Assembly (NCBI GenBank): GCA_016213135.1
Contig: JACRBQ010000100.1
Coordinates: 1-39,938 of the forward strand
From: Chloroflexota bacterium
GTDB lineage: Bacteria; Chloroflexota; Anaerolineae; Anaerolineales; VGOW01
Direction: 5' to 3'
Length of the DNA stretch: 39,938 bases
Position 1 is the first letter of the stretch, and every line of letters begins with the position of its first letter. A model generated the notes under the pieces. That model was not told where the DNA came from and searched no databases. It saw only the letters and a list, made by a program, of their open reading frames with translations. The translations under genes were made by a program, and so were the position numbers. Below, piece after piece: positions 1-7,767 of this stretch.

Positions 1-105
1 CTGGACACCGATTGAACTATTCAATTTCAGAGTTCCACCGCCACGTTGGGAACTGCCCAGACAGCGCGGTAGACCTTCGACGGCCATGCTTCAACTGGCT
101 CAACA

Positions 106-863
106 ATGGGCAAGTTGACCACGTTTAAGTGTGGTGCTACCCCCAATAGTATTCGCCCCCCGCCGCTGCACGCGCACCACCTGCGCCCCTTGCGCGAGTT
201 TGGCTACGCGCCGGGGCAGAACAGCAACTATCTGCAAGCCAACGAACTCGACAACCTGATCACCCTGTGCCCCTCGTGCCACCGCCGGGTCGAGTCGGCG
301 CAGCGCACACGCTCGGCCCTCAGCGGGCTGGCGCACGCGTTGGGCAACATCGCCCCGCTGTACCTCATGTGCGACCCGCGCGACATTGCCACTGTCGTTT
401 CGAGTAAAATTATTTGACCATTTTTAATTTCCGCCCCACTTGCACATCTAAATCGTCGAGATTTTGTGAGTGATGCCCCACTTTCTGTTTCGCGTATCAA
501 ACGACGTAAGTTCAATTGGGGGAAATTTCCAAAAAAGCGTTTATTTCAAGCCTGATGGGGCAATAATTCAACTTTGACCCTAAAAATTTACTCGAAACGC
601 GAGTTGCCACGCTGGCCGAAAGCCGCTCCAAAGAAACCGGCAGCCCCACCATCACCCTCTACGATCAGATCCCCGAAGGCATTGGCCTCAGCGGGCGGCT
701 GTACGAGTTGCACGCCGAACTGCTGCGCGGCGCGGCGGAGTTGGCGCGCGGCTGCCCCTGCGCCGATGGCTGCCCGGCCTGCGTTGGCCCGGTGAGCGTG
801 AACGGCGAAGAAACCAAAGCCCTCACGGCCCGTCTCACGCAAGCGCTCACGCGTCAGTTGTAG
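106..863 (+). pseudogene. 3' remnant of DEAD/DEAH helicase with HNH insert and DUF1998 domain, split by a mobile element
   Basis: The 5' piece (to about 392) reads HAHHLRPLREFGY, then LDNLITLCPSCHRRVE, an HNH-type zinc motif, followed by LAHALGNIAPLYLMCDPRDIA. The latter is typical of the DUF1998/MZB C-terminal region of large helicases. The 3' piece (about 609-863) reads TLAESRSKETGSPTITLYDQ and ends with the cysteine cluster CPCADGCPACVG and a normal C-terminus. Joining 391-392 directly to 611 restores DIATLAESRSKETG without a frame break, so the two pieces were one gene before the 393-603 element inserted. The 5' side is also truncated: the helicase core is absent and only one of the expected early zinc cysteines is seen. 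Positions 1-105 show nothing recognisable. Family assignment is from remembered family sequence patterns. Confidence 0.75.
393..603. mobile_element. MITE-like non-autonomous element with terminal inverted repeats and 7-bp target duplication
   Basis: The left end CGTTTCGAGTAAA (396-408) is the exact reverse complement of the right end TTTACTCGAAACG (587-599), and similarity continues inward less perfectly. The heptamer TTGCCAC occurs just outside both ends (386-392 and 604-610) and fits a target-site duplication. Removing the element plus one heptamer restores the helicase reading frame exactly. The interior is visibly more AT-rich than its surroundings and has no plausible ORF, so it would have to be moved by a transposase encoded elsewhere. 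Confidence 0.7.
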
Positions 864-938
864 CGCGCCGACGTTCCCCTGTTTGCCCAATCGAATATGT
901 GAGTTCAATTAATCTTGGACAAGTATGACAAAAATCAC

Positions 939-967
939 TTGACCATGCAGAATATTAGTTGTATAAG
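939..967 (+). promoter_or_regulatory. Sigma70-like promoter for the regulator/heme operon
   Basis: TTGACC (939-944) and TATAAG (962-967) are separated by exactly 17 bp, with an expected start near 974. The inverted pair CAAGT (920-924) and ACTTG (937-941) overlaps the -35 box, and AATCACTT is repeated on both sides (933-940 and 975-982). Either could be an operator, possibly for the downstream MerR-like regulator. This is inferred from sequence alone. Confidence 0.5.
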
Positions 968-1006
968 TCAGCACAATCACTTAGATTTAAGTAGTATTAA
1001 TGGATT

Positions 1007-1666
1007 ATGAGTAGTTTGGTTGCCAGTTTTTTGGTGCTTCCTATGTCAGAAACGAAAGAATGGCTGTCTCTCAAGCAAGCTTCCGACCGGCTGGGCGTCC
1101 ATCCCACCACCCTGCGGCGATGGGCCGACAATGGCGAGATTCCCGTCATGCTCACTCCCGGCGGCCACCGGCGCTTTGCTTCTGTGGATGTTGAGCGGTT
1201 TGCGGAGGAGCATCGGCGGCTGCGAATGATGGTCGGTTTGGAGCAAATGTGGGCAGAACATGCCATCAAGAAAACGCGCCAGGAAATAGTCAGCCATCAG
1301 GGCGCGCACTGGTTGGCGCTCTTCAGCGAAGACGACCGTGAGCACAAACGACAGATGGGGCGAAAGTTGATGGGCCTGATGCTTCAGTACATTTCGTCAA
1401 ACGACGGCGGCGGCGACATCCTTGAAGAGGCTCGCGCGGTCGGACGCGCGCACGCCGAGAACGCGTTGAGCGTCGGGATGCCGCTGGTGGATGCGATTCA
1501 AGCCATGCTGTTTTTTCGCGACACGATGGTGGAGGTTGCCATTCAACTGCCGGAAGTTGCCCATCTGCGCCCGGAAGCCAACACGCGGCTGCTGCGCCGG
1601 ATCAACGCCCTCCTCAACGCCGTTCAACTGGCCATGGCCGAAACTTTCGACGAAGCCAGAAAATAG
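1007..1666 (+). CDS. MerR/BldC-like DNA-binding regulator with helical C-terminal domain
   Basis: The N-terminal 60 residues contain a winged-helix excisionase/MerR-type motif: WLSLKQASDRLGVHPTTLRRW followed by GEIPVMLTPGGHRRF. This is the usual DNA-recognition pattern of MerR/BldC proteins. The remaining roughly 150 residues are helical, with no recognisable ligand site. They resemble sensor-type helical domains such as the RsbRD N-terminal region, but that match is weak. An alternative start at 1043 (MSETKEWLSL) leaves the DNA-binding domain intact and is closer to the family's usual start; neither start has a strong ribosome-binding site. The gene ends 15 bp before hemA and shares its orientation and apparent promoter, so a role in controlling heme genes is likely but unproven. 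Confidence 0.75.
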   Translation: MSSLVASFLVLPMSETKEWLSLKQASDRLGVHPTTLRRWADNGEIPVMLTPGGHRRFASVDVERFAEEHRRLRMMVGLEQMWAEHAIKKTRQEIVSHQGAHWLALFSEDDREHKRQMGRKLMGLMLQYISSNDGGGDILEEARAVGRAHAENALSVGMPLVDAIQAMLFFRDTMVEVAIQLPEVAHLRPEANTRLLRRINALLNAVQLAMAETFDEARK

Positions 1667-1681
1667 CGCCGGATTGCTCTC

Positions 1682-3007
1682 ATGCACATTCTCTGTCTTG
1701 GCCTAAACCACGTCACCGCCCCCATAGTGCTCCGCGAACGCCTCACCTTTCCGGCGCCGGCCCTCAAAGCGGCTCTGGCCCGTTTTGGCTGCGGGCGATA
1801 CTCCCGCCCCGGGAGCATCACCGAGTTTGCCATCCTTTCCACCTGCAATCGGCTCGAACTATACGGGCTGCTGCAGAATGACTCGCCTGACCCCGGCGAT
1901 TCCTTCGCCGCCCTCGTCGATTTTCTTGTCGAGACGCGAGGCGTTTCAGCAATTGAATTTGAGCCCCATCTATATCGGTATGTTGGAGCGCAGGCGGTCG
2001 AGCATCTCTGCAACGTGGCCGCCGGACTCGACTCGATGATATTAGGCGAGCCGCAAATTTTGGGCCAGGTGGCCGATGCCTACGAGGCCGCCCTCACTAC
2101 CGGCGCCGCCGGGCAGGTGTTGTCGGCGCTGTTTCGCACGGCCATCCGTGCCGGCAAGCGCGCCCGCACCGAAACCGGCATCAGCCGCAACCCGGCCAGC
2201 GTCAGTTCCGTGGCCGTGCGCCTTGCCGAGCAGAGCATAGGCGAGCTGGCCTCGCGACGCGTGCTGGTCATCGGCGCAGGCGAAATGGGCGAACTGGCCG
2301 TCGAAGCGTTGCGCGCCCGGGGCGTCCGTCAGGTCACGGTGGTCAACCGCACCTACCAGCGCGCCGTCGAACTTGCCGGACGATGGGACGGCGAGGCATT
2401 GAGTTTCGAGTATCTGCCTCAAGCCATGCACGCCGCCGATATTGTAATCTCCTCTACGGGCGCGCCACACATCATCATCGGCGCAGAGCTGGCGCGCCAG
2501 GCCATGGCTGATCGCGCCCGGCCGCTGGCGGTGATTGACATCGCCATGCCTCGCGACGTCGACCCGGCTGTGGGCGATATTCCCGGCGTCCATTTATACG
2601 ATCTCGATCACCTGCGCACTCGCCTCGAAGGCGCCATTGCCGAACGCCACAGCGAAGTGCCCCGCGTGGAGGCCATTGTAGCCGAGGAGGTGTCGGGGTT
2701 TGACGCGTGGCTGCGCGGGGTGGATATCCTGCCCGTGATCGCCGACCTGCGCGTGAACGCCGAGCGCATCCGCCGGCGCGAACTCGAGCGCGCGTTGCAG
2801 TATTTGCCCGATCTCGATCCCGAAACGCGCCGGCGCCTCGAGCGGTTCTCTGAGTCGTTAGTCAATAAACTGCTCCATGAACCCACCCGCCAATTGCGCG
2901 CCGAATCCGGCGACGGCGGCGCCGCACAATACGCCCAAACCGTACGGCGCCTCTTCGGGCTGGCCGTGGAGCCGATACGAAACATGACTTTGGAAGATAC
3001 AGAATGA
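1682..3007 (+). CDS. hemA: Glutamyl-tRNA reductase
   Basis: NADPH-dependent reduction of glutamyl-tRNA(Glu) to glutamate-1-semialdehyde, the first committed step of C5-pathway tetrapyrrole synthesis. The protein has 441 residues. The catalytic cysteine lies in STCNRLELY (Cys55), and the diagnostic SMILGEPQILGQV motif and the Rossmann motif VIGAGEMGELA follow. The C-terminal dimerisation helices (SLVNKLLHEPT) are complete. It is the first enzyme gene of the heme operon, and its stop overlaps the hemC start by 4 bp (ATGA). A second, frameshifted hemA lies at 24851-26089; this copy is the intact one. Confidence 0.96.
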   Translation: MHILCLGLNHVTAPIVLRERLTFPAPALKAALARFGCGRYSRPGSITEFAILSTCNRLELYGLLQNDSPDPGDSFAALVDFLVETRGVSAIEFEPHLYRYVGAQAVEHLCNVAAGLDSMILGEPQILGQVADAYEAALTTGAAGQVLSALFRTAIRAGKRARTETGISRNPASVSSVAVRLAEQSIGELASRRVLVIGAGEMGELAVEALRARGVRQVTVVNRTYQRAVELAGRWDGEALSFEYLPQAMHAADIVISSTGAPHIIIGAELARQAMADRARPLAVIDIAMPRDVDPAVGDIPGVHLYDLDHLRTRLEGAIAERHSEVPRVEAIVAEEVSGFDAWLRGVDILPVIADLRVNAERIRRRELERALQYLPDLDPETRRRLERFSESLVNKLLHEPTRQLRAESGDGGAAQYAQTVRRLFGLAVEPIRNMTLEDTE

Positions 3008-3936
3008 TGGAATCACCGGCGGCCCGCCCCATCACCCTGGGCACGCGCCCCTCGCCGCTCGCCCGTTGGCAGACCGACTGGGTGCTATCCCGACTTCGCG
3101 CCGCCCGGCCCGATCTCGACCTCGGCGTGAAACGCTTTACCACTTCGGGTGATCGTATTCTCGATAAGCCCCTGCCCGAGATCGGCGGCAAGGGGCTTTT
3201 CACCGAAGAACTCGAAAACGCCCTGCGCTCCGGCGAGATTGATCTCGCCGTTCATTCGCTGAAAGACTTGCCCATTGACGACAGCCCCGGTCTCACTATT
3301 GGCGGAATTTGTGTGCGCGAAGATGCCCGCGACGTGCTGATCTCCCCGGGCGGGTGGACTCTGGCCGCATTTCCAGCCGCCGCGCGCGTGGGCACCTCCA
3401 GCCTGCGCCGGGCCTCGCAACTGCTCGCCGCCCGCCCCGACCTCACGCTGCTTCCCCTGCGCGGCAACGTAGACACGCGCATTCGCAAAGCCATGAACGG
3501 CGACTACGATGCCATTGTGTTGGCGGCTGCGGGCGTCCTGCGCCTGGGCCTCAGCCAACATATCTCCGAGTATCTATCCTACGACGTGATGTTGCCCGCG
3601 CCGGGGCAAGGTGCGCTGGCCGTGCAGTGCCGCGCCGACGATGCCGCTGCGCTCGCCCTGCTTGCGCGGCTGGACCACGCGCCCACCCGCGCGGCCGTCA
3701 GCGCCGAACGCGCCTTCCTCAGCGGCCTCGGCGGCGGATGTTCTGCCCCCGTCGCGGCTTACGCCCACTTCCCACGTCGCACTTCCCACTCCGCACTTGC
3801 AATGACCGGCCTCGTTGCCTCCCGCGATGGCCGCCGCGTCATCCGCGTCACCGGTGAAGGCGCCGATCCCAAAACCCTCGGCGCTGAACTCGCCAAACAA
3901 GCCCTCGGGCAAGGCGCCGGAGGAATTTTGCAATGA
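3004..3936 (+). CDS. hemC: Porphobilinogen deaminase (hydroxymethylbilane synthase)
   Basis: Polymerises four porphobilinogens to hydroxymethylbilane using a covalent dipyrromethane cofactor. Visible motifs are GTRPSPLARWQ at the N-terminus, HSLKDLP, GTSSLRRASQL, LRGNVDTRIRK, PGQGALAVQ, and the cofactor cysteine in GGGCSAPV (Cys246). At 310 residues it has the family's normal length. Just after the cofactor loop, codons for HFPRRTSHSAL come from a short repetitive CTTCCCAC/CGCACTT stretch (about 3769-3801) that looks inserted in frame into a variable loop. Both ends overlap neighbours by 4 bp (ATGA). Confidence 0.95.
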   Translation: MMESPAARPITLGTRPSPLARWQTDWVLSRLRAARPDLDLGVKRFTTSGDRILDKPLPEIGGKGLFTEELENALRSGEIDLAVHSLKDLPIDDSPGLTIGGICVREDARDVLISPGGWTLAAFPAAARVGTSSLRRASQLLAARPDLTLLPLRGNVDTRIRKAMNGDYDAIVLAAAGVLRLGLSQHISEYLSYDVMLPAPGQGALAVQCRADDAAALALLARLDHAPTRAAVSAERAFLSGLGGGCSAPVAAYAHFPRRTSHSALAMTGLVASRDGRRVIRVTGEGADPKTLGAELAKQALGQGAGGILQ

Positions 3937-4733
3937 CGCCTCCTTCGACTTTGCTCAGGACAAGTCTCACCGGCAAACGCATTGTGGTCACGCGCCCGCG
4001 TGCGCAAGCTTCCGCCCTGTGCGGCAAAATTGCCGCCCTGGGCGCAGAGCCGATTCTCTTTCCCACCATCGAAATCGCGCCGGTGGACGACTACACCGCG
4101 CTCGACAACGCCATCCGACTGCTCGCGCAATACCACTGGATCATCTTCACCAGCGTCAACGGTGTGGCCGCGTTTTGGAATCGGTTAGACCTGTTAGGTC
4201 TCAAAGACCTAACAGGTCTGTCCAGTCGAGTCGCCGCCATCGGCCCGGCTACGGCACGGGCACTGGCGAGCCATGGCGTGCAAGCTCACCTCATCCCCGA
4301 TGAATACGTGGCCGAGGCCATCCTTGAAAAAATCGGCGACGTGGCCGGGCAATGGATACTCCTCCCCCGGGCCGACCTGGCCCGTGAAGCGTTGGCCGTG
4401 GAACTGGCGAACCGGGGCGCCATCGTCCACGAGATTGCCGCCTACCGCACCCTGCCCGCCGCCCCGGACCCCAACGGCCTCGCCCAACTACGGCGCGGCG
4501 TGGACGCCGTCACTTTCACCAGCGCGTCTACCGTGCGCAACTTCGTCGCGCTGGTAGGGCAATCTGCAATCTGCAATCTGCAATCTGCAATTGCCTGCAT
4601 CGGCCCCATCACCGCCCAGACCGCGCGCGACCTCGGGCTACCGGTCAACGTCATGGCGGCTGAATACACTACCGACGGCCTCATCGCCGCCCTCGCCAAC
4701 CACTTTGCCAAAATCGGAGAAACGCCACGATGA
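3933..4733 (+). CDS. hemD: Uroporphyrinogen-III synthase
   Basis: Cyclises hydroxymethylbilane to uroporphyrinogen III with inversion of ring D. The sequence is divergent, as is usual for the family. Markers are [13 protein letters not shown] near the N-terminus, [45 protein letters not shown], and [17 protein letters not shown] at the C-terminus. It has 266 residues. Three repeat tracts lie in frame inside it: a REP-like stretch encoding part of the N-terminus (3942-3964), a 15-bp-arm palindrome (4187-4219) and four CAATCTG heptamers (4560-4587). All fall at domain edges or loops. It sits between hemC and hemB with ATGA overlaps. Confidence 0.92.
   Translation: MTPPSTLLRTSLTGKRIVVTRPRAQASALCGKIAALGAEPILFPTIEIAPVDDYTALDNAIRLLAQYHWIIFTSVNGVAAFWNRLDLLGLKDLTGLSSRVAAIGPATARALASHGVQAHLIPDEYVAEAILEKIGDVAGQWILLPRADLAREALAVELANRGAIVHEIAAYRTLPAAPDPNGLAQLRRGVDAVTFTSASTVRNFVALVGQSAICNLQSAIACIGPITAQTARDLGLPVNVMAAEYTTDGLIAALANHFAKIGETPR
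3942..3964. repeat. REP-like repeat at the 5' end of hemD
   Basis: CCTTCGACTTTGCTCAGGAC plus AAG resembles a dispersed repeat (CCTTCGACTACGCTCAGGAC type) common in many bacterial genomes. A related motif in the opposite sense, CCCTGAGCGAAGCGAAGGGT, occurs at 39768-39787. Here it supplies hemD codons 4 to 11. Confidence 0.5.
4187..4219. repeat. Palindromic element inside hemD
   Basis: Perfect 15-bp arms AGACCTGTTAGGTCT (4187-4201) and AGACCTAACAGGTCT (4205-4219) surround a 3-bp loop. Each arm is itself nearly palindromic. It is translated as part of [16 protein letters not shown] in HemD, a loop before VAAIGPAT. Confidence 0.8.
4560..4587. repeat. CAATCTG heptamer tandem repeat inside hemD
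   Basis: Four exact copies of CAATCTG in a row, followed by a partial CAATTG. It encodes AICNLQSAI, immediately before the CIGPITAQ strand of HemD. It resembles the heptameric short tandem repeats (STRR) known from cyanobacteria. Confidence 0.85.
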
Positions 4734-5773
4734 TCGCCCGTTCATCAATCATCATTCATCATTCATCATTCCCCTCCGCCCGCCCGCGCCGCCTGCGACT
4801 CAACCCGACCATTCGAGCCATGGTGCGCGAGACGCAACTCGCGCCGGACGATTTCATTTACCCGCTGTTCGTCACGCACGGCCACAGCGTCAAAAACGAA
4901 ATCGGTTCCATGCCGGGTGTGTTCCAGTGGTCGCCGGATTTGCTGGCGCGCGAAGCCGAGTCAATCGCCGCGCTCGGCATCCCGGCAGTGCTGCTCTTCG
5001 GCCTCCCGGCCGAGAAAAACCCCATCGGGTTGGAGAACTTCGCGCCGGACGGCATCGTTCAGCAGGCGGCGCGCGTCATCAAAGACGCCGTGCCACAGAT
5101 GATCGTCGTGACCGACGTATGCCTGTGCGAATACACCGACCACGGCCACTGCGGCATTCCGAACACGGGGGATGGAAGCCGCCCGCATCCGCACCTGCCC
5201 GAAGGCTACGTCCTCAACGATGAGACGCTCGATGTGCTGGTGAAGGTGGCAGTGTCCCACGCCGAGGCCGGGGCCGACCTTGTGGCCCCGTCGGGGATGA
5301 TGGACGGGATGGTGACCGCCATCCGCGCCGGACTCGACGCCGCCGGGTTCGAGCATCTGCCCATCCTTTCGTATTCGACCAAATACGCCTCGGGCTTCTA
5401 CGGCCCGTTCCGCGAGGCGGCGCAGGGCGCGCCCAAGTTCGGCGACCGCAAAACTCACCAGATGGACCCGGCCAATGCCCGCGAGGCCCTGCGCGAAACT
5501 GCCCTCGACGTGGCCGAGGGCGCAGACATGCTCATGGTCAAACCGGCCCTGCCGTATCTCGACATCATCCGCCAGACCCGCGATCAATTTCCCGAACTGC
5601 CGCTGGCCGCGTACAACGTCAGCGGCGAATACGCAATGGTCAAAGCCGCCGCCGCGAACGGCTGGGTGGACGAAGAGCGCGTGACGCTCGAACTGCTCAC
5701 CGGCATCAAACGCGCCGGGGCCGATCTCATCATCACCTATCATGCAAAGGACGCTGCTCGATGGTTGAAATAA
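4730..5773 (+). CDS. hemB: Delta-aminolevulinic acid dehydratase (porphobilinogen synthase)
   Basis: Condenses two 5-aminolevulinates to porphobilinogen. The cysteine-rich [14 protein letters not shown] indicates the zinc-dependent subclass. Schiff-base lysines lie in [15 protein letters not shown] and [10 protein letters not shown]. The body matches the family from [15 protein letters not shown] onward. The first 17 codons include ATCATTC-type tandem heptamers (4742-4770) encoding [10 protein letters not shown], which look like repeat-derived extra residues. The start at 4730 is favoured because it makes the operon's usual ATGA overlap with hemD. Confidence 0.95.
   Translation: MIARSSIIIHHSSFPSARPRRLRLNPTIRAMVRETQLAPDDFIYPLFVTHGHSVKNEIGSMPGVFQWSPDLLAREAESIAALGIPAVLLFGLPAEKNPIGLENFAPDGIVQQAARVIKDAVPQMIVVTDVCLCEYTDHGHCGIPNTGDGSRPHPHLPEGYVLNDETLDVLVKVAVSHAEAGADLVAPSGMMDGMVTAIRAGLDAAGFEHLPILSYSTKYASGFYGPFREAAQGAPKFGDRKTHQMDPANAREALRETALDVAEGADMLMVKPALPYLDIIRQTRDQFPELPLAAYNVSGEYAMVKAAAANGWVDEERVTLELLTGIKRAGADLIITYHAKDAARWLK
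4742..4770. repeat. Short tandem repeat at the hemB 5' end
   Basis: Imperfect tandem copies of a TCATTCA/ATCATTC heptamer translate to the low-complexity leader [10 protein letters not shown] of HemB. It is similar in style to the heptamers in hemD. Confidence 0.65.
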
Positions 5774-7035
5774 CCCCCGCCCCCGGCCCCTCCCCCGTCG
5801 ATTGTAAGGGCGTTCAATTGAACACCCCAACCGACAGGAGAGGGGGGCTTGCTCCCCGCGCCGCCGCCGAGCGGCAACTGCACAACCGGCATATGCTCGA
5901 GGCCGACTTCGATCTCGCGCCGTTCACCATCGCCTGGGAGGTCACCCGCGCCTGCGCCTTTGCCTGCGTGCACTGCCGCGCCGACGCCCAACACACCCGC
6001 GACCCGAATGAACTGACGACCGAAGAAGGTTTCCGCTTGCTCGACCGCTTCAAGGAATTCGGCAGCCCCATCGTGGTGTTCACCGGCGGCGACCCGATGA
6101 TGCGCCGCGACTTGTTTGATCTGATTCGGCACGCCACCGCTCTCGGCTTGCGCGCCTCGCTCACCCCCACTGCCACCGCCCTGCCCACCGTCGAACGGCT
6201 CAAGGAGGCAATGGATGCCGGCGTCCGCCGCATTGCCCTCAGCCTTGACGCGCCCTCACCCGAAGTGCACGACGCCTTCCGGCAAGTGCCCGGCTCGTGG
6301 GAACGCACGATGGCGATTCTCCGCAATGCGCAAGCCGTTGGCCTGAGCGCGCAGATCAACACCACCGTCACCCGGCACAACGTTCATCTTCTATCGGAGA
6401 TGGTGAAGTTCGTGGAAGAAGTCGGCGCGGTGCAGTGGAGCGTGTTCTTCCTCGTCCCCACCGGGCGCGGCCAGATCGCCGACATGATCTCGCCCGAAGA
6501 GCACGAGCGAGTCTTTCACTGGCTGTTTGATCTCTCTCAGCGCGGCGCGTTCGACATCAAGGCCACCGCCGCGCCCATGTACCGGCGGGTGGCAATTGAA
6601 CGGCGAAAAGCCCTCACCCCTCACCCCCATCCCCTCCCCCCTCTCCCCATGGGAGAGGGGGGAGGGGTGGCGCGCAGCGCCGGGGAGGGGGGTGAGGGCT
6701 TCTTTCAGGGCGCCGGTTTCCAATATGCCGACGGCCTCAACCGCCCGGTCAAAGGCGTCAACGACGGGCGCGGCTTTTTGTTCATCTCGCATCTCGGCGA
6801 GATCATGCCCTCCGGTTTCCTGCCCGTCTCGGCCGGCAACGTGCGCACCGCCGACGTGGTGGATGTGTACCGCAATCACCCGATGTTCAAGGCCCTGCGG
6901 GACCCGGATCAACTCAAAGGCAAATGCCGCGTGTGCGACTATCGCGTGGTGTGCGGCGGTCAGCGCGGGCGGGCCTTTGCCATCACCGGCGACTATCTCG
7001 AAACCGATCCGGCCTGCGCCTACCAGCCAAACTGA
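5761..7035 (+). CDS. Radical SAM/SPASM protein of the heme cluster (AhbD/NirJ-like)
   Basis: The radical SAM cluster motif CAFACVHC gives Cys65, Cys69 and Cys72, followed by FTGGDPM and [14 protein letters not shown]. The C-terminus has a SPASM-like cysteine set, [12 protein letters not shown] ending in DPACAY, for an auxiliary Fe-S cluster. The family is close to AhbD (anaerobic coproheme decarboxylase), NirJ and PqqE. Placement between hemB and chdC suggests a heme-biosynthetic step, perhaps oxygen-independent coproheme decarboxylation, but this is inference. An AAAGGA sequence 9 nt upstream supports 5761. The first 44 codons are repeat-derived, however, and ATG 5893 ([12 protein letters not shown]) begins the conserved region. 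A second palindromic insertion adds about 30 residues (6608-6701). The start overlaps the hemB stop. Confidence 0.85.
   Translation: MVEITPAPGPSPVDCKGVQLNTPTDRRGGLAPRAAAERQLHNRHMLEADFDLAPFTIAWEVTRACAFACVHCRADAQHTRDPNELTTEEGFRLLDRFKEFGSPIVVFTGGDPMMRRDLFDLIRHATALGLRASLTPTATALPTVERLKEAMDAGVRRIALSLDAPSPEVHDAFRQVPGSWERTMAILRNAQAVGLSAQINTTVTRHNVHLLSEMVKFVEEVGAVQWSVFFLVPTGRGQIADMISPEEHERVFHWLFDLSQRGAFDIKATAAPMYRRVAIERRKALTPHPHPLPPLPMGEGGGVARSAGEGGEGFFQGAGFQYADGLNRPVKGVNDGRGFLFISHLGEIMPSGFLPVSAGNVRTADVVDVYRNHPMFKALRDPDQLKGKCRVCDYRVVCGGQRGRAFAITGDYLETDPACAYQPN
5771..5849. repeat. Repeat-derived segment at the 5' end of the radical SAM gene
   Basis: It combines CCCCCGCCCCCGGCCCCTCC, the near-palindrome GGGCGTTCAA/TTGAACACCCC (5808-5828) and a GGAGAGGGG tail. 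These are the same building blocks as the inserts in hemE, hemH, hemY and mobA. It lies between the hemB stop and the conserved radical SAM start and is readable in frame. Confidence 0.55.
6608..6701. repeat. Long palindromic repeat inserted in frame in the radical SAM gene
   Basis: The outer arms AAGCCCTCACCCC (6608-6620) and GGGGTGAGGGCTT (6689-6701) are perfect. A nested C-rich/G-rich hairpin lies at 6631-6667, centred on the AT of CCATGG. It is translated as a Pro/Gly-rich stretch ([18 protein letters not shown] and onward) between YRRVAIERR and GAGFQ, a place where relatives have only a short linker. Confidence 0.85.
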
Positions 7036-7083
7036 CTCACTGCTCACTGTCCACCGTCCACTACCCACTGCCCACTACTCACC

Positions 7084-7767
7084 ATGCCCGAAGAAACCCC
7101 TCGTACTCTCAATCACTTTGCTCTGTTTGCTTTCAAAGAAGCTTATTGGGCGTTGGGCGCAGAAGCCCGAAGCGAATTTCACCGCAACTGGCTGGCCGGG
7201 CTGCGCGCCGCGGCGCAAACGGCGCACGTGTATCAGCCCACCGAAAGCGGCGTTGACTTGATTGTGTGGAGCGCCCTGACCGCCGACGACAAAAACGATC
7301 CGGCCCGCTTCTTCGAATGCCATGCGAAGGCAAACAATCCCTACCGCCAATACCTCCAGCCGGTGCGGTCGCTTTGGGGTTTCACCCGGCCATCGCAATA
7401 TACCAAGACGCGCTCAACTCAGGAGATCGATCCATTTGCCGAAACCCGAAAGCGCTATCTCGTCATCTATCCCTTCGTCAAAACCACCGACTGGTATTTG
7501 ATGAGCCGCGACGCCCGCCAGGGAATGATGAACGAGCACATCCGCCTCGGCAAGCAATACGAAGACATCACCCAACTGCTGCTGTACTCGTTCGGAGTGC
7601 AGGATCAGGAATTTGTCGTCGTGTACGAAATGGACGACCTGCCGCGCTTCTCCGATCTGGTGAATGAACTGCGCTCGACCGATGGCCGTCGTTACACACT
7701 GCGCGACACCCCCTTGCACGCCGCCATCTATCACTCTGCCGAAGAGACACTCGCCCTATGGAAATGA
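7084..7767 (+). CDS. chdC: Coproheme decarboxylase (chlorite dismutase family)
   Basis: Decarboxylates coproheme III to heme b in the coproporphyrin-dependent pathway, using peroxide. The protein has 227 residues. The key set is visible: Tyr129 and Lys133 in [10 protein letters not shown] (the Y-x3-K spacing of ChdC, with Tyr the radical site) and the axial His152 in [12 protein letters not shown]. It lacks the distal arginine context of true chlorite dismutases. The 48 bp before it (7036-7083) are CCACT/CTCAC-type low-complexity sequence with no good ribosome-binding site. It is followed immediately by hemE. Also called hemQ. Confidence 0.92.
   Translation: MPEETPRTLNHFALFAFKEAYWALGAEARSEFHRNWLAGLRAAAQTAHVYQPTESGVDLIVWSALTADDKNDPARFFECHAKANNPYRQYLQPVRSLWGFTRPSQYTKTRSTQEIDPFAETRKRYLVIYPFVKTTDWYLMSRDARQGMMNEHIRLGKQYEDITQLLLYSFGVQDQEFVVVYEMDDLPRFSDLVNELRSTDGRRYTLRDTPLHAAIYHSAEETLALWK

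Noticed and set aside
4560-4587. CAATCTG tandem repeat as a CRISPR-like array
   Set aside because: Units are 7 bp with no spacers and lie inside hemD.
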